Assembly: GCF_024105665.1 (NCBI RefSeq)
Contig: NZ_JAAAMK010000015.1
Span: 1-42,921, forward strand
From: Aliihoeflea aestuarii
GTDB taxonomy: Bacteria; Pseudomonadota; Alphaproteobacteria; Rhizobiales; Rhizobiaceae
Direction: 5' to 3'
DNA: 42,921 nucleotides
Part shown: one piece after another, positions 36,453 to 42,921 of the stretch
How positions within the stretch are numbered: position 1 is the stretch's first letter
Layout: each line of letters starts with the position of its first letter
Translations under genes and position numbers: made by a program
Notes under the pieces: model-generated
What the model was told of the DNA's origin: nothing
The model's database searches: none
What the model saw: only the letters and a program-made list of their open reading frames with translations

Positions 36453-36630
36453 GAATCGCTTAAGCCTTCCTTCATTTTTGCCTCCCGCCGACTATCCACA
36501 TCTTGCTCTGGCCCTGAACCCGAAAGGGGCTGTTCACGGGACTCGGCTTCAATAGACTGAATCTACAGCATGATTCGGAAGCGCCTTCGAGCGCTGCGGT
36601 CACGCGCAGGCGGCGGGGCGGGTGTGAATC
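36453..36630. promoter_or_regulatory. Cluster of five GANTC (CcrM) sites upstream of the YbjN gene
   Basis: GANTC sites begin at 36453, 36540, 36559, 36572 and 36626 in the otherwise gene-free stretch 36362-36720. A CtrA-like TTAA-N7-TTCA sequence lies at 36460-36474. In alphaproteobacteria, CcrM-methylated promoters are often cell-cycle timed. No clear -10/-35 pair was found, and the sites may be coincidental. Confidence 0.4.
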
Positions 36631-36720
36631 GTCCGGCCGAACATGAGATTTCAGTCCGCTTTGGGGCGGGTTCCGGCGGCGCGACGCGCGGCGGGGCAGA
36701 ACGGGAAAGCAAAGATTTTG

Positions 36721-37221
36721 ATGAGCCTTCTTGAACTCGATATCGCCCGCGATCTGCATCCGGTGGATGTGATCGAGCATGTCGCGAACACCAACGAATG
36801 GTCGTTCGAGCGCACGGGATCGGATGAGATCGCGATCTCGGTGGCCGGAAGCTGGACGGATTACCACGTCTCGTTCTCCTGGATGGAGGATTTCGAGGCG
36901 CTTCATCTGGCTTGCGCGTTCGACATCAAGGTGCCGGAAAACCGCACGCTGGAAGTCATGCGGCTCCTGTCGCTGATCAACGAGCAGATGCTGTTCGGCC
37001 ATTTCGATCTTTGGGAGCAGGAAGGCGCGATCATGTTCCGCCAGTCGCTGCTGCTTTCGGGCGGCGCGGAGCCGACCAGCCAGCAGGTCGAGGTACTGCT
37101 TCACTCCGCGCTCGAAGCCTGCGAGTGCTATTTTCCCGCGTTCCAGTTCGTCGTCTGGTCCGGGTCGAGCGCCAGGGATGCGCTGGCGAACGTGCTGTTC
37201 GAAACCAAGGGCAATGCCTGA
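36721..37221 (+). CDS. YbjN domain-containing protein
   Basis: A 166-residue protein of the YbjN family (putative sensory or type III secretion-chaperone-like fold). The MSFLELD-like N-terminus (here [12 protein letters not shown]) and the [16 protein letters not shown] segment match. Overexpression of E. coli YbjN affects stress and motility, but no biochemical role is known. The ATG at 36721 is the conserved start. In many rhizobia this gene is followed by proC; here a tRNA-binding protein follows 5 nt later. That comparison is from memory. Confidence 0.87.
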   Translation: MSLLELDIARDLHPVDVIEHVANTNEWSFERTGSDEIAISVAGSWTDYHVSFSWMEDFEALHLACAFDIKVPENRTLEVMRLLSLINEQMLFGHFDLWEQEGAIMFRQSLLLSGGAEPTSQQVEVLLHSALEACECYFPAFQFVVWSGSSARDALANVLFETKGNA

Positions 37222-37226
37222 GTTCC

Positions 37227-37586
37227 ATGTCGAGCGGCACCGAGCGCAAACCCGAGATAACTTTCGACGATTTCGACAAGGTCGATATCCGTGTCGGCAC
37301 GATCATCGAGGCCGCGCCCTTTCCCGAGGCGCGCAAGCCCGCGTTCAAGCTTCGCATCGATTTCGGTGACGAGATCGGCATCAGGAAGACGTCCGCGCAG
37401 ATCACCAAACATTATGAACCGGACGAGCTCGTCGGACGGCAGGTCATGGCGGTTGTCAACTTCCCGCCGCGCCAGATCGGCAAATTCATGTCCGAGGTGC
37501 TGACGCTGGGTTTTCCCGACGAGGACGGCGAGGTCGTGCTGGGTGCGATCGATAAGAGGGTGCCTGACGGCGGCCGGCTGTTCTGA
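37227..37586 (+). CDS. csaA: CsaA-like tRNA-binding domain protein
   Basis: A 119-residue protein made of one OB-fold tRNA-binding domain related to the C-terminus of methionyl-tRNA synthetase. Diagnostic blocks are [20 protein letters not shown] and [18 protein letters not shown]. CsaA in Bacillus acts as a chaperone linked to protein export; the bacterial paralogues also bind tRNA. The ATG at 37227 starts 5 nt after the YbjN stop, so the two are probably co-transcribed. Repeat locus B lies directly downstream. Confidence 0.9.
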   Translation: MSSGTERKPEITFDDFDKVDIRVGTIIEAAPFPEARKPAFKLRIDFGDEIGIRKTSAQITKHYEPDELVGRQVMAVVNFPPRQIGKFMSEVLTLGFPDEDGEVVLGAIDKRVPDGGRLF

Positions 37587-37620
37587 TTTTTCGGGATCGT
37601 TGCGCTTGGCCGAACTGTCG

Positions 37621-37747
37621 AGGCCTGGATTCCTGTGACGAGCACAGGAATGACGGCGCAACGTTTAAGGCCAACCGTCAGCCTTCGCGATTTGCACGAA
37701 CATAACAGCATCCGTCATTCCTGTGCTCGTCACAGGAATCCAGGCCT
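37621..37747. repeat. REPIN-like inverted pair, locus B
   Basis: Two perfect 36-bp inverted copies, 37621-37656 and 37712-37747, flank a 55-bp spacer. Each copy contains the palindromic core ATTCCTGTG-ACGAG-CACAGGAAT. This is the best-preserved of the three loci. It lies between the convergent csaA and histidine-kinase genes. Confidence 0.93.
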
Positions 37748-37781
37748 TTACGGCTGATCGTAAGGCAAAGCATCCGGTCGC

Positions 37782-39194
37782 TTACGCCGGCAGTCGGATC
37801 ACCGCCCTCAATCCTCCGAGCGGGCTGTCGGTAAGCGTGATGTCGCCGCCATGCGTGCGCGCGATGCCGCGGGCGATGGACAGGCCGAGACCGGTGCCGC
37901 TCGCATCCTGATTGCGCGCTTCGTCGAGACGCACGAACGGCTTGAACACGTCCTCGCGGCGCGCTTCAGGGATGCCCGGTCCGTTGTCGTCGACGACGAT
38001 GCGCAGGGAGCCGGCCGAATGCGTCGCCGTCACCTCGACCTTTTTGGCATAGCGGAAAGCGTTGCCGACGATGTTGTTCATGAGGCGTGAGAACGCGATC
38101 GGGCGCACGGTGATCGACGGTCTGCCGACCAGCTTGGTGGTGAGCTTGCGCTTCCTGAGCTTTGCTTCGGCCTCCAGCTTTTCAAGGAATTCCTCGAAGT
38201 CGAAAAAGCCGGTTTCTTCCGAAGTGTCGCCGCGTGCGAAGGCGAGGTAGCCTTCCAGCATCGACTGCATATCGTCGATGTCCCGTTCCATCGGGGCGGT
38301 GTCCATCTTCGATCCGGCAAGCGCGAGTTGCAGCTTGAAGCGTGTCAGGATGGTGCGCAGATCGTGGCTGACGCCGGTCAGCATCGTCGTACGCTGCTCG
38401 ATCTGGCGCTCGATGCGCTCGCGCATCTGGATGAAGGCGGTACCGGCGCGGCGCACCTCGTCGGCCCCGCGCGGACGAAAGTCGGTCGGCATCGGTCGTC
38501 CCTTGCCGAAGCTTTCGGCAGCCTCGGCCAGTTGCAGGATCGGGCGGATCTGGTTGCGCAGGAAGGCCACCGAGATCGAAAGCAGCACGAGCGAGGTGCC
38601 GGCCATCCACAAAAGGAAGATATGCGTGTTCGATGCATAGGCCTGGCTGCGCCGTGCGAAAACGCGCAGAACCCTGTCCTGCAATTGCACGCGGATTTCG
38701 ACCACGTTGGAATTGCCGACCGTATCGAGCCAGAAGGGCCGGCTGATCTGCCGGTTGATCTCCTGGCTCAGCGAATTGTCGAGGATGGAGAACCACGGCT
38801 TCGGCCCCGGTGCGGGCAGAGGGTCGAGTGGCAATAAGTCGATCTTCAGGCCCAGCCGGTCCTGCGCGATTCGGATCGCATTGGCGTAATTGTCGCCCGG
38901 CGGATAGGTCTCGATCATGTCGATGATGGCCGAGATGTCTCGCACGACGGCTGCCGACAGGCGCTGCGTGACCGTCTGCCAGTGACGCTCCATGAAGACG
39001 AAGGCGACGACCGACTGAAACAGGATCATCGGCGCGATGACGATGATGAGCGAGCGCGCATAAAGGCGCTTGGGCATATAGCGCGCAAAACGGCGGGACA
39101 TGTGACGCCACAAGGAAGATGCGCTTTCCCTGAAGGTCGGATCGGGGCGATCCGCCGTCTCATTCGTCTGTTGGGTAATGTCAGAACTTGCCAT
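37782..39194 (-). CDS. Membrane sensor histidine kinase (EnvZ-like)
   Basis: A 470-residue inner-membrane kinase. Two membrane helices (about 48-68 and 190-212) bracket a periplasmic sensor region of some 120 residues, followed by HAMP (213-265). The phospho-accepting His277 is in VSHDLRTILT. Catalytic boxes are N (NNIVGNAFRYA), G1 (DDNGPGIPE) and G2 (GTGLGLSIA). The ATG at 39194 has GGGA upstream. It is downstream of the OmpR-type regulator and a RidA-like gene on the same strand, so it is presumably the regulator's partner. The input signal is unknown. Confidence 0.92.
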   Translation of the reverse strand: MASSDITQQTNETADRPDPTFRESASSLWRHMSRRFARYMPKRLYARSLIIVIAPMILFQSVVAFVFMERHWQTVTQRLSAAVVRDISAIIDMIETYPPGDNYANAIRIAQDRLGLKIDLLPLDPLPAPGPKPWFSILDNSLSQEINRQISRPFWLDTVGNSNVVEIRVQLQDRVLRVFARRSQAYASNTHIFLLWMAGTSLVLLSISVAFLRNQIRPILQLAEAAESFGKGRPMPTDFRPRGADEVRRAGTAFIQMRERIERQIEQRTTMLTGVSHDLRTILTRFKLQLALAGSKMDTAPMERDIDDMQSMLEGYLAFARGDTSEETGFFDFEEFLEKLEAEAKLRKRKLTTKLVGRPSITVRPIAFSRLMNNIVGNAFRYAKKVEVTATHSAGSLRIVVDDNGPGIPEARREDVFKPFVRLDEARNQDASGTGLGLSIARGIARTHGGDITLTDSPLGGLRAVIRLPA

Positions 39195-39248
39195 GCCGGT
39201 CCCTGTCTCGGTGCCGACTTTAGGCCACGGCGCGGCCAAGCTCAAACG

Positions 39249-39722
39249 TCACTTTGGCGCAGCCGCGACCGCTCGCAGTTCGACCAGTCCGCCGGGTACG
39301 ATGAGTTCGGATACGCCGATCGCCGTCCAGGCCGGGTAGGGGTCGGCGAGATAGAGATCGCGGACCTTTATGAAAATGCCCATGTGCGTCCCGATATCGA
39401 CGTGATAACTCGTCAGTTCGACGATGTCGCCCAGCGTCGCGCCTGCCTCGGCGAGGATCGCGCGTAGTGCCTCGAAGGCTGTCGCGAACTGGGCTTGCGG
39501 GTCGCGGACCGCGACGAGCGCAGCCAAAGGTGCATTCGCATCGGCGGATCGTTTCGCTCCGGCAAGCGCGCCGGGACCTGCAAGATCCGGTGCTTCGCCG
39601 TCGATGCTGGTGCCCACGATGCCCGAACAGAAGACGAAGCCGTTCGCGACGACGGCGGGCGCGAAGTGCCACTGGTCGTATACCGGGCGCAGTGCGGCCG
39701 GAACGATCGTTCGCCGCGTCAT
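39249..39722 (-). CDS. RidA/YjgF-like protein without the key arginine
   Basis: A 157-residue YjgF/YER057c/UK114-fold protein. Archetypal RidA hydrolyses enamine or imine intermediates such as 2-aminoacrylate made by PLP enzymes, using an arginine (R105 in Salmonella) in a PAR-S segment. The corresponding segment here is YPAWTAIGV, so the arginine is replaced by tryptophan and the archetypal activity is unlikely. It resembles the non-RidA Rid subgroups, whose roles are mostly unknown. Its ATG overlaps the regulator stop by 4 nt and the histidine kinase gene begins 54 nt after it. Confidence 0.87.
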   Translation of the reverse strand: MTRRTIVPAALRPVYDQWHFAPAVVANGFVFCSGIVGTSIDGEAPDLAGPGALAGAKRSADANAPLAALVAVRDPQAQFATAFEALRAILAEAGATLGDIVELTSYHVDIGTHMGIFIKVRDLYLADPYPAWTAIGVSELIVPGGLVELRAVAAAPK

Positions 39723-40423
39723 TCCACGCTCAGCCTGTAGCCGACCCCGCGCACGGTCTGCAGCCAGATCGGGTTCGACGGGTCCTTTTCGATCTTGCGG
39801 CGCAGGCGGTTGATCTGCACGTCGATGGTGCGCTCGCCCACTTCGGAGCCGTCGCCGACCAGTTCGTAGCGTGGGATCGTCTCGCCCGCGCGCTCGGCGA
39901 ACATGACGAGGATTTCCTGTTCGCGGTCGGTAAGGCGCAAAAGCTCGCCGCCGCGCTTCAACTCGCGCCTCGTGATCTGGAATGTGTAGGGTCCGAACAC
40001 GATCTGCTCGACCTTGGGCGTCGTCTGCGGGCCGCCGCGGCGCAGGATCGCGTTGACGCGCAGGATCAGTTCGCGCGGGTCGAACGGCTTGGGCAGATAA
40101 TCGTCGGCACCCGCTTCCAGGCCCTCGACGCGGCTGTCGGTCTCGGACAGCGCGGTCAGCATGAGGATCGGAACGTCCTTTTCCTCGCGCAGCGACTTCG
40201 TCAGTTCCACGCCCGTTTCGCCGGGCATCATCACGTCGAGAATGATCAAGTCGAAATCGAGCCCCGCCAGCTTGCGCCGCGCCTCGTCGGCCGAATCGGC
40301 AACGGTCACGCGAAAGCCGTTCTCGCCGAGGAATTGCTGCAACAGGTTTCGGATACGCGTGTCGTCGTCGACGACGAGAAGATGCGGGGCGTCGTCGTCG
40401 GGGATGGAAGAGGGTTCGCTCAT
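39719..40423 (-). CDS. OmpR-family response regulator (PetR-like)
   Basis: A 234-residue two-domain regulator with an N-terminal receiver (phosphorylated Asp63 in LDVMMPGETG, Lys112) and a C-terminal winged helix (RRELKRGGELLRLTDREQEI through QTVRGVGYRLSVE). The ATG at 40423 follows AAGGA by 8 nt. In Rhodobacter capsulatus a MarR-type gene petP and an OmpR-type gene petR lie directly upstream of petABC and are needed for growth. The MarR gene 30 nt upstream here makes this pair look like petPR, although petABC is 30 kb away. The orthology is inferred. Confidence 0.93.
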   Translation of the reverse strand: MSEPSSIPDDDAPHLLVVDDDTRIRNLLQQFLGENGFRVTVADSADEARRKLAGLDFDLIILDVMMPGETGVELTKSLREEKDVPILMLTALSETDSRVEGLEAGADDYLPKPFDPRELILRVNAILRRGGPQTTPKVEQIVFGPYTFQITRRELKRGGELLRLTDREQEILVMFAERAGETIPRYELVGDGSEVGERTIDVQINRLRRKIEKDPSNPIWLQTVRGVGYRLSVE

Positions 40424-40453
40424 GGATGTTTCCTTCGATAATCCGCCCATAAC

Positions 40454-41002
40454 CTAGTTCGTCCGCGTGGCATTTCCATCCTGCCCGCTTACGCTTCCGG
40501 GAAGCTTGTCGATCTGCGGGCGCAGATGCGGGTCGACCATCGACTTCAGGAAAGCTTCGATGACGGCACGATCGTCCGCTTCAAGATCATCGAGTGCGCC
40601 TGCGATGCGGCGGGACTGTGGCGCGGCCAGCGCCAGCGCCAGTTCGCGCCCCTTCGACGTCGGATAAAGCTCGCGCTGCCGCCGGTCCCGCAGCCCCTGG
40701 ATCTGGACGACATATCCCATGTCGATAAGCTGCTTGAGCACGCGCGCAAGGCTCTGCTTGGTGATCTTCAGCACGTCGAGAAGTTCGGCCACGGTGAGGC
40801 CCGGCATCCGGTTGACGAAGTGGACCACGCGATGATGCGCGCGGCCGAAGCCGTAGGTCTCCAATATCTGGTCTGGATCGGACGTGAAGTCGCGATAGGC
40901 GAAGAAGAAGAGTTCGATCAGGGAAAAATCGATGCCGTCGTTGGCGGTCAGCGGCGTACGGATCGCCTGTTCGAGTTCATCGTTCATGAGATCGTTTTCC
41001 AT
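40454..41002 (-). CDS. MarR-family transcriptional regulator (PetP-like)
   Basis: A 182-residue winged-helix regulator. The DNA-binding part reads GLTVAELLDVLKITKQSLARVLKQL, followed by the wing LRDRRQRELYPTSKGREL. MarR proteins usually bind a palindrome near their own promoter and respond to small ligands or oxidants. The divergent region upstream has exactly such a palindrome overlapping promoters for this gene and ilvE. It heads a likely operon with the OmpR regulator, RidA-like protein and kinase. No conserved cysteine suggests a redox switch. An in-frame ATG five codons later is an alternative start. Confidence 0.9.
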   Translation of the reverse strand: MENDLMNDELEQAIRTPLTANDGIDFSLIELFFFAYRDFTSDPDQILETYGFGRAHHRVVHFVNRMPGLTVAELLDVLKITKQSLARVLKQLIDMGYVVQIQGLRDRRQRELYPTSKGRELALALAAPQSRRIAGALDDLEADDRAVIEAFLKSMVDPHLRPQIDKLPGSVSGQDGNATRTN

Positions 41003-41026
41003 GCGGCATTGGTTTTCGTCGCGTCG

Positions 41027-41055
41027 AGCGTAACCCAGTGCAAAATTTATGTCAG
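41027..41055 (-). promoter_or_regulatory. Probable promoter of the marR-ompR-ridA-like-kinase operon
   Basis: Minus strand: -35 CTGACA (41055-41050), 17-bp spacer, -10 TACGCT (41032-41027). Its -35 lies in the left arm of the palindrome, so the MarR protein would probably repress it (autoregulation). About 25 nt separate it from the marR start. Confidence 0.55.
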
Positions 41056-41072
41056 CTTTGTTGACATAAATT
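41044..41072. promoter_or_regulatory. Long palindrome, candidate MarR operator
   Basis: AATTTATGTCA (41044-41054) and TGACATAAATT (41062-41072) are perfect 11-bp inverted arms around GCTTTGT. Weak extra symmetry extends to TGCA on both sides. It lies between marR and ilvE and covers both -35 elements. Binding is inferred. Confidence 0.7.
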
Positions 41073-41089
41073 GCACGGGCTTGTAACTT
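41061..41089 (+). promoter_or_regulatory. Probable promoter toward ilvE
   Basis: -35 TTGACA (41061-41066, perfect consensus), 17-bp spacer, -10 TAACTT (41084-41089). The -35 lies within the right arm of the palindrome, so a bound MarR dimer could block it. The leader to ilvE is about 160 nt and ends with a 5-bp GC hairpin (41229-41241) just before the GGGAGG ribosome site. Confidence 0.6.
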
Positions 41090-41254
41090 TTGCCAATCTT
41101 TTCGCCAATTGACGAACGAAAAGGCAAGTGAGAGCGGATTTCCACGGAATTTCCTTCATTTTGCCCCGGCATCGGATCATTCTGGCAGAAGTGCAGCCAA
41201 GGACTGCGATTTCAGCTCTAGACCGAAAGGGCCGCCGGCCCGCGGGAGGTTTTC

Positions 41255-42145
41255 ATGGCATCCGTTCCTTTCGACCAACTGGACGGCCATATCTGGATGA
41301 ACGGCGAATTCGTCAAATGGGCGGATGCCAAGGTGCATGTTCTGACGCACGGTCTGCACTATGCGAGCGCCGTATTCGAGGGTGAGCGCGCCTATGGCGG
41401 CGAGATTTTCAAGCTGACCGAGCACACCGAGCGCCTGCACGAATCCGCACGGCTCCTAGGCTTCAAGATTCCCTATTCGGTTGCGGAGATCGATGGTGCG
41501 TGCCGTGAACTCTTGGTCAAGCAGGGCTTTTCCGACGCCTATGTCCGACCGATCGCATGGCGCGGATCGGAAATGATGGGCGTGTCGGCGCAGTCGAACC
41601 GCATCAATTGCGCGATCGCGATCTGGCAGTGGCCGAGCTATTTCGATCCCGAGCAGAAGCTCAAGGGCATCCGCCTCGATCTGGCCGAATATCGCCGGCC
41701 CGATCCGCGCACCGCGCCGTCGAAGTCCAAGGCCGCCGGTCTCTATATGATCTGCACGCTCTCCAAGCACGCCGCCGAGGCGAAGGGCTATGCCGACGCA
41801 CTGATGCTCGACTGGCGCGGACAGGTCGCCGAGGCGACCGGCGCGAACGTTTTCTTCGTCAAGGATGGCGAGTTGCACACGCCGACGCCGGACTGCTTCC
41901 TCGATGGCATTACGCGCCGCACAGTGATCGAACTTGCGCGTCGGCGCGGCCTCAAGATCAACGAGCGCGTGATCATGCCGGAGGAACTGGACGGATTTTC
42001 GGAATGCTTCCTGACCGGAACGGCGGCGGAAGTCACACCGGTTTCGGAAGTCGGGCCGTACCGTTTCACGCCGGGCGAAATTTCGGCCACGCTGATGAAC
42101 GACTACGCGGCGGAAGTACAGCCAAAGCGCGTCGCAGCCGAGTAA
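41255..42145 (+). CDS. ilvE: Branched-chain amino acid aminotransferase
   Basis: A class IV PLP enzyme that interconverts leucine, isoleucine and valine with their 2-oxo acids. The 296-residue protein has the N-terminal HGLHYASAVFEGERAY block, the PLP-binding lysine in APSKSKAAGLY and the phosphate loop near LTGTAAEVTPVSEVG. The ATG at 41255 is 5 nt after GGGAGG. A stable hairpin (GGGCC-GCC-GGCCC, 41229-41241) sits immediately before that site and might affect translation. A putative MarR operator lies in its promoter, which would link it to the two-component operon opposite. Confidence 0.95.
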   Translation: MASVPFDQLDGHIWMNGEFVKWADAKVHVLTHGLHYASAVFEGERAYGGEIFKLTEHTERLHESARLLGFKIPYSVAEIDGACRELLVKQGFSDAYVRPIAWRGSEMMGVSAQSNRINCAIAIWQWPSYFDPEQKLKGIRLDLAEYRRPDPRTAPSKSKAAGLYMICTLSKHAAEAKGYADALMLDWRGQVAEATGANVFFVKDGELHTPTPDCFLDGITRRTVIELARRRGLKINERVIMPEELDGFSECFLTGTAAEVTPVSEVGPYRFTPGEISATLMNDYAAEVQPKRVAAE

Positions 42146-42179
42146 GCGTTCCCGCTCTACTCCGCGACAGGTAGCTTTT

Positions 42180-42201
42180 CCCCCGCTTTTATTGGCGGGG
42201 G
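42180..42201 (+). terminator. Probable terminator of ilvE
   Basis: A 7-bp stem CCCCCGC/GCGGGGG (42180-42186 and 42195-42201) around TTTTATTG, about 35 bp after the ilvE stop. T-rich sequence (CCTTTT, ACTTT) follows 10 to 20 bp later rather than immediately, so efficiency is uncertain. Confidence 0.5.
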
Positions 42202-42286
42202 ACGTGTCGTCCTTTTGACTTTGCCTTGATTCGCGCGCTCCATCTTCGTGTCGGCGTTTCGTGCCGGACGTATGGAGGGAAATGAC

Positions 42287-42583
42287 GTGGAAGCTCTTCT
42301 CCCAATCCTCATACAGGTAATCGCCGGCGTGGTCGGCGGACAAGCGGTCGGTGCGGCCTTCAAGCAGGCGGCGATGGGCCAGTTGCCCAAAATTCTCAGC
42401 GGCGCCATCGGCGGAGTGGCGGGCGGTCAGTTGCTCGGGGCTCTACTCGGCAGTGGCGCGGATGTTGCCGCTGGCGGCGCGACGGGCGGCATGGGCGGCC
42501 TGCTGGGCAGCGCCCTCGGCGGCGCCGGCGGCGGCGCGATCCTGACCGGCATCGTCGGCGCGATCCTCAAAGGACGCAGCTAG
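42287..42583 (+). CDS. Small glycine/alanine-rich hypothetical protein
   Basis: A 98-residue protein rich in Gly, Ala and Leu, with hydrophobic GG-zipper-like stretches (VIAGVVGGQAVGAAFKQ, GGVAGGQLLGALLG, GAILTGIVGAILKG) that could insert in the membrane as short helices. Similar glycine-rich proteins of about 100 residues occur in many alphaproteobacteria without assigned function. I chose the GTG at 42287, which has GGAGGG 7 nt upstream; an ATG at 42272 and a GTG at 42248 are in frame but lack that site. It lies 85 bp after the ilvE terminator. Confidence 0.7.
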   Translation: MEALLPILIQVIAGVVGGQAVGAAFKQAAMGQLPKILSGAIGGVAGGQLLGALLGSGADVAAGGATGGMGGLLGSALGGAGGGAILTGIVGAILKGRS

Positions 42584-42656
42584 AGGGTCAACGCCCTTTG
42601 AATTGGCCGGAACGGTTGGCCCGCATGTCGATGCCGGATGCGATGTTGAGACCGTG

Positions 42657-42800
42657 AGGCCTGGGTTCCTGTGACCCTCGCGACAAGCACGGGGGCAGGC
42701 GAGCACAGGAATGACGGCATCGAGGGTTATGCCAACCTCGACGCCGGAGAATTGCAGTATCGCCTTTGCCATCGTCATTCCTGTGCTCGTCACCGGAATC
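42657..42800. repeat. REPIN-like inverted pair, locus C (imperfect)
   Basis: Copy 1 (42657-42717) is the 36-bp unit interrupted by 25 extra bp between its TTCCTGTGAC and GAGCACAGGAATGACGG parts. Copy 2 (42773-42800) is the inverted core with one mismatch in the stem. The rest of the 42584-42921 stretch shows no gene; what lies to its right is outside the window. Confidence 0.8.
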
Positions 42801-42921
42801 CTGTGTGTTCGGGGTGGTGTAGAGTGAATGCGGGAAGGATACCGTCGGAATCCTGATCCGCCTGCTGGCGAGACCGAGGCTTGGCCGGGTCCCTTCCCGC
42901 ATTGCCACCGTCAACCTGAAC

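Noticed and set aside
41185-41200. Sigma-54-like sequence (TGGCAG...GTGC) upstream of ilvE
   Set aside because: The -12 GC element and spacing do not fit; a good sigma-70 promoter is present at 41061-41089.
42588-42914. 108-codon minus-strand frame at the right end
   Set aside because: It consists largely of the inverted-repeat sequence and has no protein-like character.
1-42921. tRNA, rRNA and CRISPR arrays
   Set aside because: No T-arm-like GGTTCGAATCC clusters, no rRNA-like segments and no regularly spaced short repeats were seen on either strand; a covariance search would be decisive.

Overview
The window looks like chromosomal DNA of an alphaproteobacterium, most likely of the order Hyphomicrobiales (Rhizobiales). 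The evidence is the gene set (petABC, prs, lgt, MidA-type methyltransferase, pgeF, rplY-pth-ychF, UbiK-YbjN), high GC, frequent GTG/TTG starts, and CcrM-type GANTC sites. I do not name a genus. No rRNA, tRNA or CRISPR array was seen.

Layout. 1-3.1 kb: tail of an IS110-type transposase, hemF, a hydroxynitrile-lyase-like cupin, a small unknown gene, and the translationally coupled soxR-trmL pair. 3.1-7.8 kb: a probable SoxR-controlled operon. It has a promoter with a 19-bp spacer, a roughly 300-nt leader with small ORFs, a small membrane protein, two coupled ABC exporter halves and a DUF6665-like protein. 8-10.8 kb: petABC (cytochrome bc1) closed by a clear terminator. 10.9-12.6 kb: apt, a GNAT enzyme and a PaiB-like protein. 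12.6-18 kb (minus strand): rplY, pth, exoD-like, ychF, corA-like and two coupled maoC genes, read from a promoter near 18.1 kb. 18.1-22.9 kb: a GNAT enzyme, an SDR, a 370-residue membrane protein that seems to start at AUC, an Fsr-type MFS exporter and its divergent AraC-type regulator. 22.9-28.2 kb: a secreted alpha/beta hydrolase, an ABC-F ATPase, chromate transporter chrA and a GT8 glycosyltransferase. 28.3-33.8 kb (minus): lgt, a MidA-like methyltransferase, pgeF, an M24-fold protein without the usual metal ligands, a lipoprotein and prs. 34-37.6 kb: oleate hydratase ohyA, ubiK, a YbjN-domain protein and a CsaA-like tRNA-binding protein. 37.8-42.6 kb: a minus-strand MarR/OmpR/RidA-like/histidine-kinase operon, divergent from ilvE across a long palindromic operator, then a small glycine-rich protein.

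Three loci (2.0, 37.6 and 42.7 kb) carry inverted pairs of the same roughly 36-bp palindromic sequence. It is a REPIN-like dispersed element, always placed after the 3' ends of genes. The regions that most deserve a second look are the SoxR-exporter operon and its leader, the apparent AUC start, the MarR/ilvE divergon with a RidA-like gene between regulator and kinase, and the repeat family.
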